Source: Odontocerum albicorne | Taxonomy: Eukaryota; Arthropoda; Insecta; Trichoptera; Odontoceridae | Length of the DNA stretch: 64,000 nucleotides | Assembly (NCBI GenBank): GCA_949825065.1 | Contig: OX463839.1 | Coordinates: 28,021,291-28,085,290 of the forward strand | Direction of reading: 5' to 3' | Part shown: positions 1 through 10,290 of the stretch, one piece after another | Position numbering within the stretch: the first letter of the stretch is position 1 | Layout of the letters: each line of letters opens with the position of its first letter | Notes under the pieces: generated by a model | What the model was told of the DNA's origin: nothing | Seen by the model: only the letters and a program-made list of their open reading frames with translations | Database searches by the model: none | Position numbers and translations under genes: made by a program

Positions 1-190
1 GCACTAATAACGCAACGGAGACGACGGAGAGAATACATCAACCAGCCACTACACCCTGCTACACTACACGTAGTGGGAGAATAGTAAAAGGACCCGTACG
101 TTTCGCGTAGGTACGCACCGTACGCTACACTAGAGGGGGAGCACTGTAGCAGTAGATAGGTCCACCCGCCGGCCTGGCCGGGCGCATTCC
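1..190. other. GC/CpG-rich segment at window edge
   Basis: This stretch is far richer in G, C and CpG than the following tens of kilobases and contains blocks such as GTACGTTTCGCG and CCGCCGGCCTGGCCGGGCGC. It has no open frame of note and no repeat I recognise. It could be a 5' untranslated exon or promoter of a gene lying to the left, or an unknown repeat cut by the window edge. The composition is what is seen; the gene interpretation is inference. Confidence 0.35.
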
Positions 191-1529
191 ATGTTAGAGT
201 CTATGGATTCTAATTTCAAAAAGAGTGACATTTTGTTTTTGGAATATTACAATTTTGACAGATGTTATTTTTTCATTCGGTAAAATATATTTTGAGAAAA
301 TGTTGAATAATTGAGATATGTGTTTCATTATTGATAGCTCTCCTAAAATATCTTGCTTTCATATATTTATTTTGCAGTTACTGTTTTTCTACAGCAAACT
401 AACAGCCTTGCTAGATCTAAGTATGTAGAGATTTTGCAACGGGCTATTTAACTAGATAGTGGTCAATCAACAGCGCTCTTAGATTTTATATACGTGTTGC
501 TGATAAAGATAAAAGCAAATGAAAAAAAATATACCGTAAAAAAACCACTACGAAAATTACCAAAAATCAAATCTGGAACTTCAGACTGCAAAAGAAGCAC
601 GTTAACACAAGAAAAATAGTTACACCGACCGTCTATCTCACCCATCAAAACAATGATGGGAATTCTTTTTCTAAGAACAATAAATATATATTGGGATTGA
701 TGACTGAGTGAGTCGGTAATCCCAATATGTCAAGGATCTGAGAATACCTGTCGAAGAATTTTTGAGTTGGCGAAATCATATCTCCGAGTTAAGCCGCGAA
801 ATCTTCGTAAGTTTCCATTTTCTTAACAGAATGCGCATTTTCCTCCGTATTCAAATGAAACTCTTGCTAGGCTAAAGTTTCATCTTGCTCTTTATTGACA
901 GTGGGAATGTTTGTTACCTCGGTGTTAGTGAGGAGTTGTAAGATAGACCAGAGAGGCTTCGAAATGTTTGTGATCGATTTATTTTTAATCTATAAAAATA
1001 TGATCCTGTATTCAAATATCGCGAAGGACTACAATGGCTTGAAATAAAACAGTGAAGAAATATGTACATTCTATCAACCCTTTTGGAGTGTTGAACAATG
1101 CACGCTGTCATTAGTATCTGCGTGAACATTTTTCATTCTGAACATGCGCCGTCTCTCAGATCTGGTGACAGCTGAATCCGTTGTATACCAACGCATCACA
1201 TATGATCTTTTCTCAAACACTCTTATAGTTAAAGACACGGTCATATGTACTACTAATAATTATGAAACTAAAGCTGGTTAATTGAAAAAAAATGCTTCAA
1301 AGCAAAAAAATCCACCAGATGTATTTGCTGAAAGTGTTAAAAAATTAAGAGAGTGTTGTTGAATATACAACATGGTTCATTATTTTTATCCATACCATAT
1401 TCGTAGGCGTAGTTGTCAGTCACAAAAAATCTATCAAAACTTGAAACGGGAAAACATATTTTGATCTATGATATAATAACAATTTAAAATTAAACGTTTT
1501 CACAAAAGAATATTTACTGTCTCTTTGAA
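191..1529. other. AT-rich noncoding stretch
   Basis: No gene or complete mobile element is recognised. The part around 900-1210 shares short blocks (around GATCTGGTGAC) with 29.25-29.56 kb, suggesting an old interspersed repeat. A small hairpin lies at 688-728. The short open frames here have no family motif. Confidence 0.5.
688..728. repeat. Short hairpin, 11-bp perfect arms
   Basis: ATATTGGGATT at 688-698 is matched by its reverse complement at 718-728, separated by a 19-base loop containing GACTGAGTGAGTC. It may be the end of a small mobile element or chance; no flanking duplication is obvious. Confidence 0.5.
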
Positions 1530-1850
1530 GGTCACATGACTAAAAATATGAATACCGATGTAAATAAAACAATGTAGAAGAAAATATGAATGACAAAGCG
1601 AAGGCGACAAGACCAAAAGTATGAATGACAATGTAAAAAGAACAATATTAAAAGTACAATTGCCGATGTGAATGAAACAAGACCAAAAGTATGAACGCCG
1701 ATGTAAAGGGAACAATATTAAAATACGAATGCAGATGTAAATGAAACAAGATTAAAAGTTTGAATGCCGATGTGAAGGAAATAAGACCAAAAGTATGAAT
1801 GCCGGAGTGAATTAAACAAGATTAAATGTATGAATGTTGATGTTGAAGAA
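1530..1850. repeat. Degenerate ~35-bp tandem repeat
   Basis: About nine imperfect units with the shared core GACCAAAAGTATGAATGCC followed by a GATGTAAATGAA-like half. Units differ by substitutions and small indels, so the array is old. The minus-strand open frame across it (1500-1715) is a by-product of the repeat. Confidence 0.75.
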
Positions 1851-3876
1851 ATATTACTTACTGCACATACCTTGACACATCCACTACCTGTTTATTTGTA
1901 TCCAAACTCATTTCGTAGTTTAAAATGTTTTGAGTATGCGCAAAATGTAAATAAAATTGCCAAAATAAGTTTCGCTAAATTCTGAAATTGTTTCATAAAT
2001 ATAAGGTACGCATTTCAGCTCCAACATATAATAATTAATTAACCAATCAGATACAGTTAAACATATCACTTAATTGATTCTTAACTATTTTATGCTAATT
2101 TCTCAATTGACAAAAGTATTTTGATGTTTCAAAGCCTTTTTAGAGATTTTGATATTTAATGATTATTATGAAAACCTTTCCCTCCACTCGTCCAGCAGTA
2201 GAACATGGTTTTGACTGACCATAAAATGCTGGAACCTGCGTTGATTCACAGAATTACGCATAAGGAAATTTCAAGTGTACTCTGAGTGGTCACTTAGAAT
2301 TTTTCGAATGCCTGAAGTTATATGAATAACAAACAAACGTTTTGCTGAGATTTCTTCTTAGATTGAATTTCAAAAGAGTACTCGTTGAAAAATCGGTGCC
2401 GTCATAGGTTTTTTTTAATAAAATTTGGGGTAAAATCCCAAGGGTCTCATGAGATATATTGTGTGATATTTACTCTGTACCTTTGATGCTTATTTTAAAA
2501 GGTTTTTATAATATTTTCCTGGAATATTATTATCCAGGATTTTGTATATCGAGTTGACATTTTTTCTAATAAATTCCTCTTTGATGGTTATGTTACCATA
2601 AAACCTTATTAATTCCTTTTTTTGCTAACGGTTTTTTATCCCAAATTCTATAAAGTTTAACTAAATTACTATTTTTTCCATGCAAGTTTAAATGTGTGAT
2701 AATTTTGATTACTTTATAAATATAAAAGGGTTGAATTTTTACTCAATAATTTTGTTTATTCTAACATTTAACTTGTTAAAAATAAGTAGGTCTGTTTTTG
2801 TGTTTCGACGGATATCTAGTTAAAGAAATAATATGTTTCTTCTTAACATATCCCCATTGGTGATGTGTTTAAATTACAACTACTGGCTATCAATTCAATT
2901 CGAAATGATAATATTAAGACGCATAATAAAAACTAAGAAATAACCATATCTTTTACTAACATTGAGATCCGAAAATCATTTTTTTATATTCAATCGTATA
3001 ATATTTAAAGAAATATTATTATACTTACGTTGAATTAAAAAAATCGTTTCAACAAGAGTTTTCGGGGAATTATTAATGAAGAATAAAATATACAAATACT
3101 GTAGTTATTTTAAGGCTGGTTTAATAAATATTTAATCAACTCAAAGGAAAATAATTTATTAAAACATTTAAAATCTTTTTCTTCTTTGAATTATCAATTA
3201 AATTTTTTGTATCAAAGCTTTTAATAGAGTACGAAAAAGATTATTAATTTTTCCATTTGTCCTTTTCTTTTCGCGCGAGAAAATTTGGCCGAAAATTATT
3301 TCTTTATCCTTTTTTAAATTCTTAATTCCTGTAATATCGTACTTTTGACAGTCGGGTACCTCGAGGCAGATTTTTTGGTATGAAAAAGAATAATAAATTA
3401 TTTGAGCTCTCAACACGGCTCACTTTATTCTCTCACTATTTTTTTACATTTCCCCTTTATAAACCTGTCAGTGGCCGTTAGAATTTTTTTTCTTAACTGT
3501 TCTAGAACGGGGTATTTAATTTTTCAATATTCGAAACAACTTTCATCCCTTATATGACCAAAAATTAAAATATTGGTGAAAATTTTTATTTCGTCAATGA
3601 AATAGAAAATGATTTAAATGGAACTTTGAACTGACAGTTTCAAAATGTTTTTATTAAATGAAAAAGTTTGTAAGAGTTTTAGGTTATCTAGTTATTTTGT
3701 TTTAAATTGAAAATTTTTATTAGAATAATAAATTTATGAACCTTGGAAAAATTACATTTATGTCAACATAATACTTTTTAGAAGGTTTTTTTATTATCAT
3801 ATTACATTGAAATATGTTAATGATAATGGTAGCACTTAAGAATGATTTTGGTAACTTATCTGTGGAAATGAGATTA
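1851..3876. other. AT-rich desert
   Basis: Roughly 2 kb of A/T-dominated sequence with many homopolymer runs. No coding motif, terminal inverted repeat or tandem array was found. The 72-codon minus-strand frame near 3.2-3.4 kb is lysine/isoleucine-rich and looks random. Confidence 0.6.
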
Positions 3877-4779
3877 TCTGTATAAATAAAAATGTAAATG
3901 TTCGTAAATTAAAAATCTCTAATCTCCGAAAGTTCTCTATCGATCGCTTTGAAATTTTGACAAAAGTTGGCATTCGTATATAAAAATGTTAATATATTTT
4001 TATTTATATACAATACCAGTGTATATAAAAAAGTTTATAAATCAGAAAAAATAACGTTTGCGCCTTCTGCAGCGACAAACTCAAACTAAACTTGATAGTT
4101 ATGTCATATTGCATTTTCGACGTTTCGGAATTAAAGTTATTCACATTGCTTTTGAAATTTTGACAGTTCCATTTTGATTTTGATTTTGAATATTAAATAT
4201 TAAAAAATAAATATTAAATATTTCCTTTTAAACAATAATTCTACGATATATTTATTACAGACGAAAAATAGGTTAGAATCGAGATGCATCAAAATGACAT
4301 TCGTGTTAATAAGAATAAGTTCCATTGTGTCATAGCAGCTTGAAAAAATCTTAATATGGCTGAATCTAGACTTTATAGCGCAAGCGCAGGAAATATATTT
4401 GGCAGAACTAATATTAAATTTGAAAAAAATATCGTTTCACGAACTGTTGGTTATAATGAAATATCAGGAGGATCGCTAAAATAAATATAACTTATATGTA
4501 TAAAAAAAACAGATACGTGAGACTCTCGCGCGCTAGAAATGAAACTTCTTAGCTCCTAAGAAAAGTTGATTTTATGCATTGCTTTTTTCCATTTGTTAAC
4601 GATTTTTATTGATTTTTTTTAGGATAAGGAAATGGTTCTGTGGAATTTAATTCAAGAAAGTTTCACTTAATTCAATAAAAAAATATTATTTTTATTTTTA
4701 ATAAAACAATAATAAATAATATTTTTTATAATAATATAATACACTTAATAAAAATAAATTTATGTTTTTTAATATTAAA
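3877..4779 (+). mobile_element. Truncated Helitron-like 5' end plus AT-rich filler
   Basis: At 3877 a sequence beginning TCTGTATAAATAAAAATG opens a block nearly identical to that at 4780 (shared cores CTCTAATCTCCGAAAG, GATCGCTTTGAAATTTTGAC and the GCGCC/CTGCAGCGACAAACTC segment). Similarity is clear to about 4170. After that the sequence diverges into AT-rich DNA, so this is a 5'-end fragment. A start with TC after an A and lack of inverted termini fit Helitrons. Confidence 0.6.
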
Positions 4780-5556
4780 TCTATATAAATAAAAATGTAA
4801 ATGTTCGTAAATTAAAAATCTCTAATCTCCGAAAGTTATTCACCGATCGCTTTGAAATTTTGACAAAAGGTTGCATTCATATACAAAAATGTGTATATAT
4901 TTTTATTTATATACAGGTGTGTATAAAAAAGTTTATAAATAAGAAAAATAACGTTTGCGCCTCCTGCAGCGACAAACTCAAACTAAACTTGACAGTTATG
5001 TCACATAGCATTTTCGACGTTTCGGAATTTATATTTAGTAATTAAATCTATATAAATAAAATATTAAATAATTTAATGTTTATTAATAAATAATAAATAA
5101 TAAACTTTATAAATAATAAATTTTAAATTTTCAAATACGTTTATTGAAAAGTCGCGACATAATTTTTTTTGTATAGCGCCATCTGCGCTAATTTATTCAC
5201 CATTTTCATTTCGTAATGTGCGTTGTTGACATGTATCTCGAAGAATATATGTTTCACTTAGTTTTTTTAACTTATTTTTTTTTATTTTTCTGTTTAATTA
5301 GCGTTAAAATTGAATTGTGTTGATTGATTTTCGTTTGAATTCAAATCATATCGTGAATTGACCTCTTGGCGTGACGCGACCATTTGCGAGAACGGCGATA
5401 AACGTGACAGACTGAGAGTGGCTGAAAGACATCAAAAATATTGTATACCCACAAGCATTGTGAAATTAAACATATTAGAAACGTGTGCTTTCTCTTTTCT
5501 TTCTTTTCCATTTAACCAGACAAAGCCACAGCAACGGGTGGTCGGGTACAGCTAGT
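4780..5556 (+). mobile_element. Non-autonomous Helitron-like element
   Basis: The element begins TCTATATAAATAAAAATG after an A. It ends GGGTACAGCTAGT at 5556, matching the Helitron 3' signature CTRRT, with a small GC-rich hairpin (CCAC...GTGG, about 5526-5541) just upstream, as the family requires. There are no terminal inverted repeats. A second TCTATATAAATAAA start lies at 5047, so a shorter copy (5047-5556) may be nested behind a truncated one. The part around 5160-5420 is shared with the minus-strand copy at 62.9-63.2 kb, but here the coding middle is deleted and the sequence runs directly into the 3' end. It is not autonomous: no Rep/helicase sequence is present. Confidence 0.75.
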
Positions 5557-6186
5557 ACATAATAGATTAGATGAGATGCGTATAATATGGGATTTAGTAT
5601 TTTTGATAAAAAATCTGAACTCAAGTATCTAATATATGTGCTAGAACTGCTCAGTCGAGTAGATTTCCGTATTCCAGGAAGATCATAAGGACAGAAAAAA
5701 CTGTTATACTTGATAATTTTTGTATGTGATCTATTTTTCAGATGCTATGAACATAGGTTTGGACACCGTATTGATTTCCCTCGTGCGACGTGTTTAGGAG
5801 AATAGAGAAGATTCTCACAGGTCTGATATTGTAATCGTATATCATCTACACCCGTTATTACGTTTTTCAAGCGTAAGAATATTTTTTTATTTAAATTATT
5901 TCATTATGAGTACACCAGAATGAAATTAGACACTTAATATATCTAGCCTAGCTTTATGATCATATTTATGTGGTGGTTTAGATCATACCAGATACTTACT
6001 TAATTTGAAATGCATATTATAAACTTTTATATTCATTCTTTCTTGATTCGATTACTTTCCTGTGACATTTATTTTAATTTAAGGAGGAAATTTTACAGAT
6101 AAAATTTAAATTAATATTAGTTTTAGGTGTGTAGCATTTTCTGACAGAATATTGTAAATCAGATTTTTTTCATGTATTCATCAAAG
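5557..6186. other. AT-rich noncoding stretch
   Basis: No gene, repeat or terminus recognised. Confidence 0.5.
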
Positions 6187-6290
6187 TTTCGAGCTCTGTA
6201 ACCTAGTTGGTGAGACATTTGTCTTCCCACACGGAGGTAATGGACTCGATTTACAATTAGGTTTTGTGATATTTTTATACAAATATTGTT
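6187..6290 (+). mobile_element. tRNA-derived SINE head, decayed
   Basis: An A-box-like CCTAGTTGGTGAGAC is followed about 35 bases later by a weak B box (GGACTCGATTTAC), the layout of the SINE family at 30.6, 50.0 and 54.3 kb. The body downstream of the head is not recognisable, so this is a truncated copy. Confidence 0.45.
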
Positions 6291-6527
6291 GAAGCATATC
6301 CTGAAGAATGTTTAATTTATATAAGGTATCAATAATTCATAAATTTTTAGATTGTACGTTTATTTTAAATGTTTTTTTTATTTCTTAAGCGATTTGCTAT
6401 ATTTATTTGTTCAAGAATCATTGAGACATGGAATTTGTGGAATGTAAATTTATATATTCATTATTGGTACTAGTATTGTATCGACGTTGGTTTATTATTG
6501 ACATTGCTTTTTTTTTTTAATAAATTA

Positions 6528-6731
6528 TTAGGTGTTAACATAAGTTGTGTCCGTTTTTTTCCAATTTAAAAATGAGCGCCAAAAGTAAATCAAAATGGTT
6601 AATTTTATACGTCATATATCATGTCACAATATCTTGTAGAGCAGAAAATTTTCTTTCAAATTACGTATAACATTTACCATTTTTATTTACTTTTGGTGCA
6701 AAAAACGGACACAACTTATGTTAACACCTAA
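6528..6731. mobile_element. 204-bp mariner-derived MITE
   Basis: Flanked by TA on both sides (6526-6527 and 6732-6733). Its ends are inverted copies beginning TTAGGTGTTAACATAAG and continuing through a conserved block that includes ATTTAAAAATGAGC on the left. The inverted arms take up nearly the whole element and meet near the middle around CTTGTAGAGCAGAAAATTTT. The same ends, and about 100 bp of adjoining sequence up to CTACAAGATATTGTG, occur in the mariner at 52.5-53.7 kb, so this is a miniature derivative of that family, mobilised in trans if at all. Confidence 0.88.
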
Positions 6732-7139
6732 TACTATTGTTTGGTTTCACAGACCCTTTGTGTATTTGCACATTTGACTTAGTATCTTCACCTTTGAGTT
6801 ATTTGTCAATTTGTAATATGAACTTATTAACATAAACTTGCAAAATTTCTCGAGTTTTAGCGTTTACACCGAAAATTCATGTTTATTATAATATTAAATT
6901 GAAACACTGTGATGAATAATATTGTCCCTAAAGGAAATCCCATATCGTTAGAATTTATCAATGTTGTCGCATACTATTAAATTGAATTATTTTAATCTTC
7001 TGGTATTTTGTACTCACAAATATATGTTTGTTCCATTTCCACTGTCTTAATGTTACCAGGTCTTAATTTTAACAGATCTTAATGTTACCCCATAAGATAT
7101 TGTAATATTGTCGCCCTTTTAAGATATTAGTTAAATCGG

Positions 7140-7250
7140 ACTACCTCTGAAGATGAACTGCATATGACGCGAAAAAAGTTGGGTTTAAATATATTTTAAG
7201 TGTATTAAACAGTGTCTATTTTAATAATATTTAAAAAATTCAAGAGTTAT
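7140..7250 (+). mobile_element. Penelope-like 3' tail fragment
   Basis: CTCTGAAGATGAACTGC, then GCGAAAA, then ATTAAACAGTGTCTATTTTAATAAT follow the same order and spacing as the tail behind the GIY-YIG fragment at 15.5 kb (CTGAAGATGAGG, TGAAACCG, AAACAGTGTTTGATAAAAATAA). This points to a second copy of the same Penelope-like family reduced to its 3' end. No coding remains are seen upstream. Confidence 0.45.
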
Positions 7251-7374
7251 TGCTTAAAAATAATGAATTAAAAAAAAATGTTTTTTCCGTCAATTTGAAC
7301 TTCAAATATATGGGCACAATCGCCAAGCTACCGGCCCAGTGTTCTAAGTGGGATGGTGATCATATTTTATTTAA

Positions 7375-7580
7375 GTGTCAGCTGTCTCCTTGCACAATAC
7401 AGTGTGGGGCGGGCGGCGGTGGCGCCGATTGTGGACTCTGGTGCCATCGGCCAGTCATCTTAGCGTGGAAATTTATACGCAGCTTGTAACGATAAATAAT
7501 AGCATTCGGTTTCAACTTTGACTTTTCCTGAGAAGGTTGTTTGGTATCCACCTTACCTTGTGACTGTGTCAAATATTCAG
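7375..7580. other. Less AT-rich island, candidate conserved noncoding element
   Basis: A GC-rich core (GGGGCGGGCGGCGGTGGCGCC near 7407) passes into a mixed segment containing GGAAATTTATACGCAGC and CGATAAATAATAGC. It stands out against AT-rich, repeat-laden surroundings, has no repeat similarity within the window and no convincing protein in either strand. A regulatory element is possible; this is inference from composition only. Confidence 0.3.
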
Positions 7581-7710
7581 TTAACGATTGCTTCGCTCAA
7601 CATGGAATCAATTATTTGATATATTGTATATCAAGTTTAACTTAAACTTTCAGAGAAACATTTTCGCTATCAGTGAACTTTTTTCAAAATTTCTAAAATT
7701 ATTGTAAGTA

Positions 7711-8006
7711 AAAAACAGTTGTGTATTATTTCATGTCCATGCATTGATCTCGATACTTACAAAAACAGTCGTGTATTATTTCATGTTTATGCATTGATCT
7801 CGATACAAAAACAGTCGTGTATTATTTCATGTGTATGCATTGCTCTCGATACTTACAAAAACAGTCGTGTATTATTTCATGTTTATGCATTGATCTCGAC
7901 ACTTACAAAAACAGTCGTGTATTATTTCATGTGTATGCATTGATCTCGAAACTTACAAAAACAGTCGTGCATTATTTCATGTTTATGCATTGATCTCGAT
8001 ACTTAC
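7711..8006. repeat. 50-bp minisatellite, six copies
   Basis: Six head-to-tail units with core AAAAACAGTCGTGTATTATT; five are 50 bp and the second is 46 bp, giving exactly 296 bp. Units differ at only a few positions (for example GTTTATGCATT versus GTGTATGCATT), so the array is recent. The 74-codon frame read through it is an artefact. Confidence 0.95.
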
Positions 8007-8284
8007 AAAAATTCCAAGAACTTGCAGGTTTATAACATTTAATCAACAAAACTTTTAAGTTACTCTTTTCTTAACAATCATTGGCCTTTTCTTCATGAAT
8101 TAGGCTTTTAAGCATTCATGGTTGAAGCATACTTTCCTTGATCTTTCTCTATCCCGCATTCCCCTCACATTATGACTATATATTTGTTTGTTTTTTTAAA
8201 TATCTTCTACATACTTAAATGACAATCATAATAGGACAATTTATTTAACAAAGTTTAGAGAGCAGACTCTTTTGGAGAGCAGAT

Positions 8285-8480
8285 TCTTTTCACTCTGACT
8301 CGGTCTACGTGTATATAGGTTGAGTGTATGGATAGGAAACAAGTAGCAACTGTTATCAGATAAGGTACTTCTTCGCATGTATGTATGTTGAAAAAACCAC
8401 AATTGGTGAGAAAATCGCAGAAATTTACCAATGGTAATCAAACTACAAGAAACAAAGGAACCTTTATAAATCTTCGTATT
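8285..8480 (+). repeat. Interspersed repeat family R2, partial copy
   Basis: Shares AAGTAGCAACTG...GTACTTCTTCGCAT and GGTGAGAAAATCGCAGAAA with the copies at 24.95-25.20 and 59.06-59.25 kb, in the same order. I cannot name the family; length about 200-250 bp and interspersion suggest a SINE. Confidence 0.65.
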
Positions 8481-8550
8481 CACGTACGAGATAGCAACAC
8501 ATTCGACTTTGAGTGTAGTATGTGTTTAGTATTCATATAAAATCATAAAC

Positions 8551-8642
8551 TAATATTACAGGCTGATGACCATATAATAAGTACTATATTATGGGTCCAG
8601 GACCCATAATACTTATTATATGGTCATCAGCCTGTAATATTA
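8551..8642. repeat. Near-perfect 92-bp inverted repeat
   Basis: The two arms are exact reverse complements over about 43 bp, except that the left arm carries five extra bases (CTATA) near 8584. The centre is TGGGTCC-A-GGACCCA, so the loop is one base. The outer ends are TAATATTACAGG and CCTGTAATATTA. No transposon-type target duplication is evident. The structure could extrude as a cruciform or fold as RNA into a long hairpin. Confidence 0.9.
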
Positions 8643-8884
8643 AGATTAAAATCCATGGACAGTTTCACGAAGAGAGCGCAAGAACTGAATATATTCCTCC
8701 GGATATAGTGCGTTAATTGAAGTGGAGGGAAATAGCATCTGACAACTAGATGGAGCCCTCAGAAAAGATGACACCTGAATACCAATTATCTTGGTATACT
8801 TGCAGAGCATTGAATAAACTCCGAGAAGGGGTGGCTAGATTCAAAGTTAACGTACAGATATGGGGTTTCTAGAACAAAAGTAGC

Positions 8885-10020
8885 ATTTAATAATAATAAT
8901 AAATACAGGTTTATTTATAGCAACATAGTATGTACATAATACATTTAGACACATTTCAAGAACACATTAAAAAGAGAATACATTAAAAAACAGAAGCTAT
9001 CAAAAGGTCTGGGTTCATCTAATAACATCCCCCCGGCCAAGATACACCCCACCAATATAGGGCGAGCCCAGCCACGGGGACACCAGATGTTTTTCAGCCC
9101 ACACCCTTGAACACGTAGAACAAGAAGATAAAAAAAAACACAGAAAATAAATAGATGACAAAAAAATGCATTCAAGAGAGAAGACATTTAAAGGTCCGAG
9201 CTCATCCCACAAACATTCCCCCGGCCGAGATACACCCCACCAATGTAGGGCGAGCCCGACCGCAAGGGCATCGGGGGGCTTCCATCCCACACCCCCGCAT
9301 ATCTAGATTAAATAATAAATAAAAAAACAAAAACGTATGGCAGAAAACAAAATAAAAAGTAAACCCACGTATACCACCTCAGGTTAACTGAAAGCAAGAA
9401 AGAAAAAAAGAAAAGCCTCAAAGGAGTCCATATTTTACAAAATGACAAAAGGGAAATGAAATAGATGAAACAACATTGAAATAATTAGGCAGTAATACAT
9501 TGAAATAGTTAAGCAGTTTTAAAAGAATGAATGAGAAAATAACGCACAAACACGTACGCACAATCTCCGATTCACCACTAGCGAAAAGACAGAAAAGAAA
9601 AAAAAAGAAAAAAAAAAGCAAATGAGAGACCCATTAACCACTGAAAAACCCACTAACCACCCAGAAGATACCACTTTAGAGCATCTCTTAAGGTACAACT
9701 ATTTACCCGCTCCTTCAAGGCCTGGGACAACTAATTCCAGTATTTGCTGGCTGAGTATGAGAAGGATCCTTTGAATAGTGTTAGATTATGGCTTGGGATA
9801 AGTAAAAGAGTCTCTCTGCTTCTAGTTTCGTAGCTGTGAAAGTTTCTAGCCCAATTCAGTTTTTCGAAGAGATAAAGTGGCATTTCATATGATTGTGAGG
9901 ATATACAGGACTCTCAACACATGCTAGTTTGTCCGAATATCAGGAGTACATGGTCTGGGAAGGACTTGATTGATACAAATTATAGGGCGATCTATGTAGC
10001 CTCCTTTTAGAAACAAGGGA
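8885..10020 (-). pseudogene. LINE 3' region (reverse transcriptase C-terminus plus 3' UTR)
   Basis: Read on the minus strand, about 9840-9670 encodes a run typical of CR1/Jockey-like LINE C-termini: TRSRETLLLIPSHNL, then FKGSFSYSASKYWN, then LRDALKWYLLG. Between 10020 and 9840 weaker remains of the preceding domain are visible with frame changes. Stops interrupt it, so it is dead. Downstream on the minus strand lies a long untranslated part with a duplicated GC-rich block (9015-9310), ending near a TTA-type simple repeat at about 8888-8905, a common LINE 3' terminus. Only the 3' end is present, as expected for 5'-truncated retroposition. Confidence 0.7.
9015..9310. repeat. ~190-bp tandem duplication within LINE 3' UTR
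   Basis: Two diverged copies of a GC-rich block share CCCCGGCC, GAGATACACCCCACCAAT and AGGGCGAGCCC. The copies begin about 190 bp apart (around 9030 and 9220). The overlapping 80- and 91-codon minus-strand frames read through this block and are not considered genes. Confidence 0.75.
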
Positions 10021-10079
10021 ATAATTGATCAATTATGGTCCAGACATGGAAATTAATAATCGGAAGATCTATAATACAA

Positions 10080-10290
10080 AGGATTGTTTATAGTTCATCT
10101 GCCCTTAGTAAGTTTTCTGTAGTTTTTAGAAACATATGCAGATTTGAGGCAGTGCCAAATATAATGGTCGGAGCCATCCCGTTTCTACCCTTATACTCAA
10201 CTAATTTTAATATTTCATGATCTGTCATTAATAAGTGGTCAGAATCCCGAGCTAGAGTGCCTGTAAAGTGAGTCTTAGAAAGAGAATCAC
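10080..10290 (-). repeat. Interspersed repeat family R2
   Basis: Minus-orientation copy. It shares AAACATATGCAGAT, CTTATACTCAACT and the AGAGTGC(C/T)...AAAG end with 35.09-35.34 kb, and the reverse complement of the 24.95-kb copy. The 69-codon minus frame here is repeat-derived. Confidence 0.65.

Noticed and set aside
7711..8006. CRISPR-like regular repeat array
   Set aside because: Units are contiguous with no unique spacers, and the genome is eukaryotic; it is a minisatellite.
9015..9290. 91-codon minus-strand frame with W/G/P-rich segments
   Set aside because: Reads through a duplicated GC-rich LINE 3' UTR block; both overlapping frames are open for the same reason.
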